A DNA stretch of 6,365 nt from Desulfobacula sp. (GCA_023144585.1 JAGLFI010000069.1:1-6365), one strand, 5' to 3'; numbered from the stretch's first letter, positions 1 to 6,316 are shown. Notes: generated from the sequence alone by a model not told the origin. A program made the numbers and translations.

Positions 1-90
1 TTACAATAAAACGGGAATTCGGGTGTAAAGTATAATTTTTATATGCCGGCCGGCATATTTTAAGTTGCCAATACCTGCCGGGATAAGATA
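1..90 (+). promoter_or_regulatory. Possible compact or degenerate cobalamin riboswitch, 5' end cut by window edge
   Basis: Two blocks resemble the conserved core of cobalamin riboswitches. Bases 12-29 read CGGGAATTCGGGTGTAAA, close to the GGGAA...GGTG.AAA core. Bases 62-79 read AAGTTGCCAATACCTGCC, close to the B12 box ending in ATACCTGCC. The position directly upstream of a cobamide operon fits. Only about 40 bases separate the blocks, and I do not see the usual CCCGC.ACTGT segment, so this is either a short class II-like/AdoCbl-variant form or a decayed copy. A 5-bp pairing between 20-24 and 73-77 is possible. The P1 strand, if present, would lie left of the window. Similarity is judged by eye against remembered consensus and is not scored. 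Confidence 0.45.
41..58. repeat. Perfect 18-bp palindrome / 7-bp hairpin
   Basis: ATATGCCGGCCGGCATAT reads the same on both strands. As RNA it can fold into a 7-bp stem with a GGCC loop. It is followed on the + strand by TTTT (58-61), so it could act as a weak intrinsic terminator or attenuator. It could instead be the distal stem of a compact riboswitch, or a dimeric-protein binding site. It lies between the two riboswitch-like blocks, about 90 bases before cobU. The palindrome is seen directly; its role is inference. Confidence 0.6.
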
Positions 91-146
91 AGTTGGGGGG
101 AAATATTTAACCTATATGGTATTTAGCTAAGGGATAGTTCGAGATT

Positions 147-695
147 TTGAAAAAAAATATTATATTTGTGATTGGTGGGTGCAGAAGCGGGAAGAGTTCT
201 TTTGCCCTGTATCAGGCCAATAGAGTACAAGCCAACAGGGCAAAGGGAAGAGATAAATATTTTATTGCCACTTCAGTGCCAAGTGATTCTGAAATGGAAA
301 AACGGGTGGAAAAGCATCAAAAAGAACGGGGAGAAGGCTGGCATACCATTGAAGAGCCGGTCAGGATTCATGAAAAAATCAGTCAATATGCCCCCAAAGC
401 CGGTGTTATTCTTGTGGACTGCCTGACACTCTGGGCATCCAATTTATTGTTTCATTCCTATGATCAGGCTCAGATTGATGAGGCCATTAAACAGCTTGAA
501 AATTCTCTTGGGCAGTGCGAGTGTCCGATATTCCTGGTTTCCAATGAGGTGGGTTGCGGTATTGTCCCGGAGAATAAATTTGCCCGGCAGTTCAGGGATA
601 TTGCTGGATTTGTCAATCAAAAAATAGCAAAAATTGCCGACAAGGTTGTTATGATGGTTGCCGGAATTGATGTTCAGATAAAACCAAAAGACTAA
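147..695 (+). CDS. cobU: Bifunctional adenosylcobinamide kinase / adenosylcobinamide-phosphate guanylyltransferase
   Basis: This cytoplasmic enzyme phosphorylates adenosylcobinamide and transfers GMP from GTP to give adenosylcobinamide-GDP, the substrate of CobS. The 182-residue length is normal for CobU. Visible motifs are the P-loop GGCRSGKSS (residues 10-18), the block EMEKRVEKHQKER followed by GW.TIEEP (about 49-71), VDCLTLWASNLL (90-101), and SNEVGCGIVP followed by RQFRDIAG.VNQ (132-158). His57 aligns with the histidine guanylylated in enterobacterial CobU; this alignment is by eye. The start is TTG: the only nearby upstream ATG (116) hits a stop after four codons, and the P-loop strand begins right after the TTG. 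The ribosome site is weak (AAGGGA at 128-133, rather far). It is the first gene of the cluster and lies downstream of a riboswitch-like leader. The stop is 15 bases before the radical SAM gene. Confidence 0.95.
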   Translation: MKKNIIFVIGGCRSGKSSFALYQANRVQANRAKGRDKYFIATSVPSDSEMEKRVEKHQKERGEGWHTIEEPVRIHEKISQYAPKAGVILVDCLTLWASNLLFHSYDQAQIDEAIKQLENSLGQCECPIFLVSNEVGCGIVPENKFARQFRDIAGFVNQKIAKIADKVVMMVAGIDVQIKPKD

Positions 696-710
696 ATAAA
701 ATGCACAACG

Positions 711-1673
711 ATGCAATATAAACATATTTTTGGACCGGTTCCATCGCGACGCCTTGGCATTTCCCTATGAGTTGATCTGGTTACCCATAAAATCTGCAGT
801 CTGGACTGTGTTGATTGTGAGTGCGGGAAAACCACCCGGTGAACCCTTGAACGAAAAGAGTATGTCAGGTTCAAGGATGTGATAAAAGAACTGGACCATT
901 ATTGGCAGCACAATGTTGATCCCGACTATATTACTTTTGCAGGGTCTGGTGAACCTACATTGAACAGCCGGTTGGGTGAAGTCATTGAATATATCAAGAA
1001 AAAAAAACAACATATCAAGGTGGCGGTTCTGACCAATTCAAGTCTTTTTTTTGATTCAGCAGTCCGGCAGGCGCTTTTAAAAGCAGATCTTGTGGTGCCT
1101 TCCCTTGAGGCTGTATCAAAAAAGGCATTTGCCCGGATTAACAGGCCCAACCAGGGTTTAGATGTCCAAAAGCTTGTAAAGGGCATTGAAATTTTTGCAA
1201 AGGAATATACGGGTAAAATATGGCTGGAAGTTTTCATTCTTCCAGGGATTAATGACAGTCTATCAGATTTGCAGTTGCTCAAGGAGGCCATTAAAAAGAG
1301 AAATCCTGCAATGATCCAGCTCAATACGTTAGACCGGCCGGGAACTATGTCCGGCATCAAACCTGCATCAAGGTCGGAGTTTGAAGATGTGATTAAAATT
1401 CTGAGTTTTCCCAACATTGAAATCATTGCAAAGGTGGACGGGGATCTCAAGGCCCGAACACAAAAAGATCAGATAAAAAGTGGAGATGTAACGGCCGCCA
1501 TTATTGAAACCATTCATCGAAGACCCTGCACCAAAAAAGATTTACTGCAGATTCTGGGTGTTGAAAAACAAGTCATTGATAAAGTTATAAGCAGTCTTGA
1601 ACAAGAAAAAAAGATAGTTGGAAAAACTCAGGGTAGGGGTAGGGGTATTTTTTATCAGACATTAAAAGAGTAA
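711..1673 (+). pseudogene. Radical SAM protein (COG0731-like) interrupted by two in-frame TGA codons
   Basis: Read through from ATG 711, this frame encodes a 320-codon radical SAM protein. It starts MQYKHIFGPVPSRRLGISL, the family's usual N-terminus, and has the cluster-binding CSLDCVDC (CX3CX2C; Cys29, 33, 36), then GSGEPTL (about 78-84). A C-terminal winged-helix-like segment (about 245-320) contains KKDLLQILGV and GRGRGIFYQ. Codons 20 (768-770) and 44 (840-842) are TGA. The family normally has Gly (SLGVD) and Leu (TTNLT) there, so the Sec-for-Cys pattern does not fit. Other conserved sites nearby also look altered: CVYC is CVDC and LVPHKTC is LVTHKIC. After codon 44 the frame is intact for over 800 bases. 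The longest uninterrupted part starts at GTG 879 but lacks the cysteines and has no properly spaced ribosome site, so it is unlikely to be the true start. The gene sits between cobU and cobS, 5 bases before cobS. Its substrate is unknown. Alternatives are a recent pseudogene, a sequencing error, or recoding. Confidence 0.75.
845..876 (+). other. Stem-loop just after the second in-frame TGA
   Basis: CCTTGAAC (845-852) is perfectly complementary to GTTCAAGG (869-876), giving an 8-bp stem with a 16-base loop, starting 2 bases after the TGA at 840-842. An inner GA/TC pairing (858-859 with 865-866) would leave a GTATG loop. The position is reminiscent of bacterial SECIS elements. However, the coding context (Leu expected at the TGA, no CxxU motif) argues against selenocysteine. 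The pairing is seen directly; function is doubtful. Confidence 0.3.
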
Positions 1674-1678
1674 AATTA

Positions 1679-2434
1679 ATGAAAAAAGTTTTTACGGATT
1701 TTAGATCTGCGATTTTGTTTATTACCATTCTTCCGGTAGGAAAAAATGTGGCCTATTCTCCCATGGGCATGATCAAGTATTTTCCCGTTGTCGGGCTGAT
1801 ATTGGGGGGCCTGCTGCTGGTATTTGATGGGATCATCTCATCTCTTTGGCCCCCTGTTGTTGTGGCAATTCTGGATGTTATCTTTCTGGTCGTGGTAACA
1901 GGGGCGTTCCATCTGGACGGCTTGGGGGACACAGCAGACGGCATCTTCAGCCACAGGTCCAGACAAAGAGCGCTTGAAATCATGAAAGACAGCAGAACAG
2001 GGATGATGGGGCTTGTTGCGGTGTTCTGCATCCTGGCCGTTAAAACAGCCGGGATTTATTGTGTCAAAACAACGGGCACTCCTTTTCAAACCCTAGCCTT
2101 GCTCTTGATTATTCCTTCTTATTCACGATCGGCAATGATATTTGGCATACGGTTTTTAAATTATGGCCGAAAAGATAAAGGTACCGGGCTTGATTTGTTT
2201 GAAAAACAAATGGGGCTAAAGGATTTTTTATTTGTGTTGATTCCTGTGGCCATCTCTCTGTTTTTGGGCTATAAAGGTCTGGTTTTGAACCTTGTTTTTT
2301 TGATAACGGTTTTATCAATATTGGGTTTTTATAAAAAGAAACTTAATTGTATTACAGGTGATATGCTGGGAGCCATGAATGAGGTAATAGAAGCCATTTT
2401 ATTCCTGGCAACCGGAGCATTAATCATTTTTTGA
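1679..2434 (+). CDS. cobS: Adenosylcobinamide-GDP ribazoletransferase (cobalamin synthase)
   Basis: This integral membrane enzyme joins adenosylcobinamide-GDP with alpha-ribazole (phosphate), completing the nucleotide loop of the cobamide. Its 251 residues are typical of the family. The diagnostic CDP-alcohol-transferase-like metal motif is clear: GAFHLDGLGDTADG (74-87), with Asp79, Asp83 and Asp86, followed by RALEIMKDSRTGMMG (96-110). Hydrophobic membrane segments are visible at about 32-50, 55-74, 110-127, 136-152, 188-205, 206-218 and 236-251. The N-terminal LFITILPVG is also usual for CobS. ATG 1679 is 5 bases after the radical SAM stop, with AAAGAG (1665-1670) as ribosome site, so it is co-transcribed with the upstream genes and uses the product of cobU. 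An 82-base gap follows. Confidence 0.96.
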   Translation: MKKVFTDFRSAILFITILPVGKNVAYSPMGMIKYFPVVGLILGGLLLVFDGIISSLWPPVVVAILDVIFLVVVTGAFHLDGLGDTADGIFSHRSRQRALEIMKDSRTGMMGLVAVFCILAVKTAGIYCVKTTGTPFQTLALLLIIPSYSRSAMIFGIRFLNYGRKDKGTGLDLFEKQMGLKDFLFVLIPVAISLFLGYKGLVLNLVFLITVLSILGFYKKKLNCITGDMLGAMNEVIEAILFLATGALIIF

Positions 2435-2435
2435 C

Positions 2436-2463
2436 CTGCGTGAGGCCTTTAGGTCACACGCAG
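2436..2463 (+). other. Hairpin 1 in the cobS-cobD gap
   Basis: CTGCGTG (2436-2442) pairs with CACGCAG (2457-2463), a 7-bp GC-rich stem with a 14-base loop. An alternative pairing is GACCT (2433-2437) with AGGTC (2451-2455). No T-run follows, so a standard intrinsic terminator is unlikely. It begins right after the cobS stop and could stabilise or process the operon mRNA. The pairing is seen; the role is inferred. Confidence 0.45.
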
Positions 2464-2480
2464 TACCCTGAAGGTCGCAC
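2451..2480 (+). repeat. Short direct repeat AGGTCRCAC (two copies)
   Basis: AGGTCACAC (2451-2459) recurs as AGGTCGCAC (2472-2480), 21 bases apart start to start, or two helical turns. Each copy contributes to a different hairpin. Such spacing would suit paired binding of a regulator, but the sequence is short and I recognise no known operator. Confidence 0.35.
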
Positions 2481-2493
2481 ATAACCTATAGGG
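2466..2493 (+). other. Hairpin 2 in the cobS-cobD gap
   Basis: CCCTGAAGGT (2466-2475) pairs with ACCTATAGGG (2484-2493) with one A-A mismatch and one G-T pair, around an 8-base loop CGCACATA. It lies 23 bases before the cobD start and just upstream of the ribosome site AGGAAG (2504-2509). No T-run follows. It may tune cobD translation or mark an mRNA processing point; this is inference. Confidence 0.45.
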
Positions 2494-2516
2494 CACAAGT
2501 AAAAGGAAGAATTTTA

Positions 2517-3602
2517 ATGATTATCGGCCATGGCGGAAATATCAAAGAGCTGGCAAAAAATTTGGACTGCACCGTTGATGATATTATTGACATGAGCAGC
2601 AATTTAAATCCTCTGGGGCCGCCTGAAAATATAGAAAAAGTTATTTGTGACAACCTGATTAAAATCAGATCCCTTCCCGAACCGGATGCAATGACCATGA
2701 GAAAAGGGTTTGCAAACTTTCACGGGATTGATCAAACCCAGGTTGTGGCAGGCAATGGGACCACATGGTTTATTTACACCATCCCCAAAGCCCTTGATTG
2801 CAAAAATGTGTTAATTGCAGGGCCTGCCTATTCGGACTATAAGGATGCCTGCCTCATGCACAAAATTTCCTTTCAGCACTGCCTTGCAAAAGCGTCAGAT
2901 ATGTTTAATCCGGACATTGATGAAATTTCACTGATGGCAAAAGGGGCGGACATGGTCTTTATCTGTAACCCCAATAACCCGACAGGAGCACTTGTTTTAC
3001 GGGAAAAACTTGAGTATCTGATTCAAAAACATAAAAATACGTATTTTGTCATTGACGAATCCTATCTGCCCTTTGTGGATCAGGCGGGTGATTATTCCCT
3101 GGTATCACAAACTGGATATAAAAATTTGATAGTACTCTCCTCCATGTCAAAAATTTTCAGAATTCCCGGGCTTCGTACCGGATTTTTAAGTGCCGAACAA
3201 AAAATCGTTGAAAAGATCATGGCCTATTACCAGCCATGGAGTGTGAATGCACTGGCTCAGACTGTTATTGAACATATTTTTGATCATCCCGAAGAGATCG
3301 AACCGTTTTATTGGAAAACAAGAGACTACATCAAAGTGGAAAAACAGGTCTTCCTTGCAAGCCTTAATAATATTCATGGTATGCAAATATTTGATTCACG
3401 CACCTATTTTATCCTGGCCCGTTTGACAAACGGGATGAATTCAAGGGATTTTTGCGAAAGGATTGGCCACCATAAAATATTGATCAGGGATTGTTCCAAC
3501 TTTTTTGGGTTGTCTGATCAATATGTGAGATTTTCTTTAAAGAAAAGACAAAACAACATGCTGTTGGCAGATGTGATAAAGCAGGCCGTGAAAAATGGTT
3601 GA
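2517..3602 (+). CDS. cobD: Threonine-phosphate decarboxylase (PLP-dependent, HisC-like fold)
   Basis: This cytoplasmic PLP enzyme of the class I/II aminotransferase fold decarboxylates L-threonine-O-3-phosphate to (R)-1-amino-2-propanol phosphate, the linker that CbiB attaches to the corrin ring. Visible motifs are HGGNI near the N-terminus (5-9), SSNLNPLGPP (27-36), GNGTT (79-83), NPNNPTG (151-157), IDESYLPF (179-186), and SSMSK with the Schiff-base lysine Lys212. After these come RIPGLRTGF with Arg220, and YVRFSLK with Arg338, expected to bind the substrate carboxylate. The 361-residue length is normal. HGG.I and SSNLNPLG at the N-terminus favour CobD over histidinol-phosphate aminotransferase, and the following cbiB supports this strongly. 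ATG 2517 has AGGAAG at 2504-2509, 7 bases upstream. The gene name follows Salmonella usage (cobC in the aerobic-pathway naming). The 3' end overlaps cbiB by 8 bases. Confidence 0.93.
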   Translation: MIIGHGGNIKELAKNLDCTVDDIIDMSSNLNPLGPPENIEKVICDNLIKIRSLPEPDAMTMRKGFANFHGIDQTQVVAGNGTTWFIYTIPKALDCKNVLIAGPAYSDYKDACLMHKISFQHCLAKASDMFNPDIDEISLMAKGADMVFICNPNNPTGALVLREKLEYLIQKHKNTYFVIDESYLPFVDQAGDYSLVSQTGYKNLIVLSSMSKIFRIPGLRTGFLSAEQKIVEKIMAYYQPWSVNALAQTVIEHIFDHPEEIEPFYWKTRDYIKVEKQVFLASLNNIHGMQIFDSRTYFILARLTNGMNSRDFCERIGHHKILIRDCSNFFGLSDQYVRFSLKKRQNNMLLADVIKQAVKNG

Positions 3603-4545
3603 AATTCAATGGTTTGTTATTCTATCAGCTTTTATCCTTGATTTTATTTTAGGAGACCCTAAAATATTGCCCCACCCCATCATTTATATGGGCAAAGCCA
3701 TTGATTTTTTTGAGGGTCGATTCAGAAAACATTTCAAACATCTTCTGGTTTCCGGATTTTTTTTCGCCGGTTTCTTGATTTTATCTACATGGCTGATTGC
3801 CTTTATAACGATAAAATTAAGCATGAGCATTCATCCTGTCTTTGGAAGCCTTATCCAGGCCATCCTGCTCTTTTTTTGTTTTTCATCCACAAGCCTTGAA
3901 AAAGCAGCGATAAGAGTCTTTTGTGCCCTTGAAGAGAATGATATTGCAAAAGCCCGGAAAAAAGTTTCCATGATTGTGGGCCGCCAGACACAAACGCTTG
4001 ATCAAAACGCCATTACCCGGGCCAGCGTGGAAACAGTGGCTGAAAATTTTGTGGACGGGTTTTTATCCCCTTTATTTTTTGCCATGATCGGAGGAGTACC
4101 ATTGGCACTTGCCTACAAAATGGTTAATACTCTGGATTCAATGGTTGGATATAAAAATGATACCTATATTCTTTTTGGCAGAGCATCTGCAAGGATTGAT
4201 GATGCAGCCAATTTTATCCCGGCAAGGCTCTCCGTTTTGATCATCTCCTTGAGTGCATTTCTTTTTTTGTTTAAGAGAGGTGCTTTATCCTTAAAGACGG
4301 GTATTTCCCAGGGATCGTTTCATCAAAGTCCCAATGCCGGATATCCGGAAGCCGCGTTTGCAGGTGCACTTAGAATAAGGCTTGGCGGTCCAAATAGCTA
4401 TCATGGTATTTGGGTTGAAAAACCTTATATTGGAAAAGAATTTAAAGATCCCCAAAAAGGAAAAATAAAGCAGGCGTGTGATCTCATGATGCTCAGCTCA
4501 TTTTTGGCTACTCTTATCTCCTGTTTTCTTTTTTTCATTTTTTAG
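3595..4545 (+). CDS. cbiB: Adenosylcobinamide-phosphate synthase
   Basis: This membrane enzyme amidates the propionate of adenosylcobyric acid with aminopropanol (phosphate), the product of the preceding cobD. Its 316 residues match the family. Conserved blocks are DFILGDPKILPHPIIYMGK (16-34), ASVETVAENFVDGFLSPLF (143-161), YKMVNTLDSMVGYKND (174-189), RIDDAANFIPARLS (200-213), SPNAGYPEAAFAGAL (245-259) and LGGPNSYHG (263-271). Hydrophobic membrane segments lie at about 5-20, 52-76, 82-98, 156-174, 211-227 and 297-316. ATG 3595 lies inside the end of cobD, so the two are probably translationally coupled; no strong ribosome site is visible. The gene is called cobD in the aerobic-pathway naming. 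The stop is 18 bases before cbiR. Confidence 0.96.
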   Translation: MVEIQWFVILSAFILDFILGDPKILPHPIIYMGKAIDFFEGRFRKHFKHLLVSGFFFAGFLILSTWLIAFITIKLSMSIHPVFGSLIQAILLFFCFSSTSLEKAAIRVFCALEENDIAKARKKVSMIVGRQTQTLDQNAITRASVETVAENFVDGFLSPLFFAMIGGVPLALAYKMVNTLDSMVGYKNDTYILFGRASARIDDAANFIPARLSVLIISLSAFLFLFKRGALSLKTGISQGSFHQSPNAGYPEAAFAGALRIRLGGPNSYHGIWVEKPYIGKEFKDPQKGKIKQACDLMMLSSFLATLISCFLFFIF

Positions 4546-4563
4546 ATTAAGTTTGATAAATTT

Positions 4564-5433
4564 ATGAAAACATATGATCATATTTCAAGCGACATCAGGT
4601 TGCCGGACAAACCTTTTAAGCTTGGAACCACCTCTTTTATCTTTCCGGATCATATTATTCCCAATGTAAAAAAACTGGGACCTTTTTTTGATGAAATTGA
4701 ACTGCTTATTTTTGAAAGCCGGCCGGTAGAAGTCCTGCCATCACACAACGATGTAAAAGAACTTTTAAATTTATCTCAAGAACATGAGTTTACATACAAT
4801 ATCCATCTTCCTACCGATATCAGCCTGACCCATGAATCTTTAGAAAAAAGACAAAAGGCAAGGGATACAATCCTTGCGGTAATAGATCTTTTTGCACCCT
4901 TAAATTCCACCACCCACACCCTTCACCTTGACATGCCGCCTGATGTTAAAAAAAATATTGAAAATCAAAAAAAACTGAAAAACTGGCAGGAGAAGACCCG
5001 GCAAAGCCTTGGTGCCTTAATATCAGACATATCCAACCCTGGTATCATTTCCATTGAAACCCTTGATTACCCCTTTGCCTGTCTTGAAACCCTGGTGGAA
5101 GAATTTAAGCTATCTGTCTGCATTGATGCCGGTCATCAGATCAAGTATGGGCACAACCTTTTGGAAATCTTTGAGAAACATAAATTAAGAACGTCTATTA
5201 TCCATTTGCATGGTGTGGTATTTTCCAAACAGAATATCAAAGATCACACCGCGCTTGATAACCTGCCGGAAAAATACTTCAGGCAGGTTCAGACGATTTT
5301 GGAAGCTTTTACAGGGGTGGTCAGCCTTGAAGTCTTTAATCTTGAAAATTTGAACCGTTCCTTAATGATTCTTTCAAAGGTTTTTAAAAATATTGCTCCA
5401 ATGATGGAGAATATTTTCAGCACACGTTCATGA
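4564..5433 (+). CDS. cbiR: CbiR-like cobamide-remodelling enzyme (xylose isomerase-like TIM barrel)
   Basis: The protein has 289 residues and the pattern of the sugar phosphate isomerase/AP endonuclease TIM-barrel superfamily: LGTTSFIFP (20-28) as first strand, IELLIFES (45-52), YNIHLP with His81 (78-83), LHLDMP with His121 (120-125), ISIETLDYP with Glu165 (162-170), CIDAGH with Asp188 and His191 (186-191), IIHLHG with His214/His216 (212-217), DHTALD (227-232) and VSLEVF with Glu256 (253-258). These acidic and histidine residues are the expected metal ligands. CbiR, characterised in Akkermansia muciniphila, opens the nucleotide loop of cobamides so that the corrinoid can be rebuilt with another lower ligand. 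Assignment rests on the TIM-barrel pattern plus its place directly after cbiB in a loop-assembly cluster. There is no signal peptide, so it is cytoplasmic. ATG 4564 has only a weak AT-rich upstream region. It is the last gene of the cluster. It could be another superfamily member, but the context makes CbiR the best call. Confidence 0.8.
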   Translation: MKTYDHISSDIRLPDKPFKLGTTSFIFPDHIIPNVKKLGPFFDEIELLIFESRPVEVLPSHNDVKELLNLSQEHEFTYNIHLPTDISLTHESLEKRQKARDTILAVIDLFAPLNSTTHTLHLDMPPDVKKNIENQKKLKNWQEKTRQSLGALISDISNPGIISIETLDYPFACLETLVEEFKLSVCIDAGHQIKYGHNLLEIFEKHKLRTSIIHLHGVVFSKQNIKDHTALDNLPEKYFRQVQTILEAFTGVVSLEVFNLENLNRSLMILSKVFKNIAPMMENIFSTRS

Positions 5434-5779
5434 CTGAGGACCGATAGAAAATAAAATACCCGATCTTGCAGTTTATATTTTTTGAAAAAAGTGAGCTCTT
5501 ATTTTTGACGTCATAGGTCTTTTCAAGTTTTTTGCTCGTAAGCTTTTATACCATTATTCGCGAGGAAATCAGGCTCAGACAATGGATTTTTTTTAAGATA
5601 TAAAAATCATAAAACTAAGATCGGAAACCAAAGCAATGGGACAAGCTTTATAAGATGCTTCCAAACAAAGCAAGAGAAGGAAATGGTATCAATACCCTTG
5701 AGACCTGCATTAGCTGCTGTAATGCTCTACCTGAGATGACAATATGACCACACCTCCTGTTGGATTACACTCAGAAAAA
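5434..5779. other. Convergent intergenic region without a supported gene
   Basis: These 346 bases separate the ends of two convergent genes. They are AT-rich, and I see no strong intrinsic terminator. Candidate pieces are an A6...GAGCTC...ATTTTT segment (5485-5506), a 6-bp hairpin GCATTA/TAATGC with a 7-base loop (5707-5725), and a GGTATCAATACC inverted repeat (5685-5696). Short open stretches exist on both strands, for example 18 codons from ATG 5683 and about 34 codons on the - strand across roughly 5650-5750, but they lack credible starts and resemble no family that I recognise. This may be a decayed gene remnant. Confidence 0.5.
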
Positions 5780-6316
5780 CTATCGTTCTTTTTGACCATA
5801 CATACCGTAACTGACTTTATCATTGAGAAGGGAAGATTCTGGATGTCCCTCTTTTTGTTCAGCCGGATAGCCTATAGCAATAATCGATTTCACAACCATG
5901 CCTTCTTTAAGCCCGATTCGTTCCGCTACATACTGCTCAGCGCTTGTGTCGTCACTGTGTTCACGCAGCCGTATCTGAATCCAGCAGCTACCCAAACCCA
6001 GATCAGCTGCCTGTAGATGAATAAGAATAGAGGCAATTGATGCATCCTCCACCCAAACGTCAGATTTTTGAGGATCGGCAGCAACGACGATGGCAAGAGT
6101 GGCATTTTTCAAAAAGTTTGACCTATGGGTTTTTGCTTTAGAAAGAGTTGCTATCATTTTTCTATCCGTAATAACAATAAATTCCCAGGGATTAAAACTT
6201 CGTGATGTTGGTGAACGAAGTGCCGCTTCAATGAGGGCATCTATCTTCTCTTTCTCCACCGGCCGATCTTCAAACTGCCTGATGCTTCTACGCTTTTGCA
6301 AAAGCTCTATAAACAT
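5780..6316 (-). CDS. Nitroreductase family protein (FMN-dependent oxidoreductase)
   Basis: The protein is 178 residues with the nitroreductase fold, expected to bind FMN and work as a homodimer in the cytoplasm using NAD(P)H; the substrate cannot be told. Motifs are the N-terminal RRSIRQF with FMN-phosphate-contacting arginines (Arg9, Arg10, Arg13), SPTSRSFNPWEFIVI (35-49), EDASIASILIHLQAADLGLGSCWIQIR (90-116) and IAIGYPAE (146-153). The length is that of small anaerobe nitroreductases. ATG 6316 is preceded by AGGAG (6328-6324 on this strand) with 7-base spacing, which supports the start. It is convergent with the cobamide cluster, so it is a separate transcription unit. The fold is shared with BluB (5,6-dimethylbenzimidazole synthase), but the sequence has RRSIR and not BluB's RRDVR, so I do not call it BluB. 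Confidence 0.9.
   Translation of the reverse strand: MFIELLQKRRSIRQFEDRPVEKEKIDALIEAALRSPTSRSFNPWEFIVITDRKMIATLSKAKTHRSNFLKNATLAIVVAADPQKSDVWVEDASIASILIHLQAADLGLGSCWIQIRLREHSDDTSAEQYVAERIGLKEGMVVKSIIAIGYPAEQKEGHPESSLLNDKVSYGMYGQKER

Noticed and set aside
31..36. TATAAT as a -10 promoter box for cobU
   Set aside because: No -35-like hexamer lies 16-18 bases upstream, and it falls inside the riboswitch-like region in an AT-rich stretch.
768..842. Selenocysteine at the two TGA codons
   Set aside because: The expected residues are Gly and Leu, not Cys, and no CxxU or UxxC motif is formed. Nearby hairpins alone do not carry the claim, so it is kept only as a low-probability option in findings.
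1631..1653. G-rich run GGGTAGGGGTAGGGGTA
   Set aside because: Only three G-tracts, and it encodes the GRGRG motif near the C-terminus of the radical SAM protein, so coding explains it.
879..1673. A complete 264-residue protein starting at GTG 879
   Set aside because: It would lack the CX3CX2C motif and the family's N-terminus, which are encoded in the same frame just upstream. AAGGA touches the GTG with no proper spacing. The true gene starts at 711.
5684..5740. tRNA-like segment on the - strand (CTCAGGTAGAGCA, then a 7-base loop hairpin, then GGTAT..ATACC)
   Set aside because: The acceptor stem does not pair, the anticodon loop lacks the conserved T33, and the T-arm loop is only 2 bases. 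This is coincidental resemblance.
5780..6316. BluB (dimethylbenzimidazole synthase) next to the cobamide genes
   Set aside because: The motifs are those of a general small nitroreductase and not BluB, and the gene is convergent and so not in the operon.
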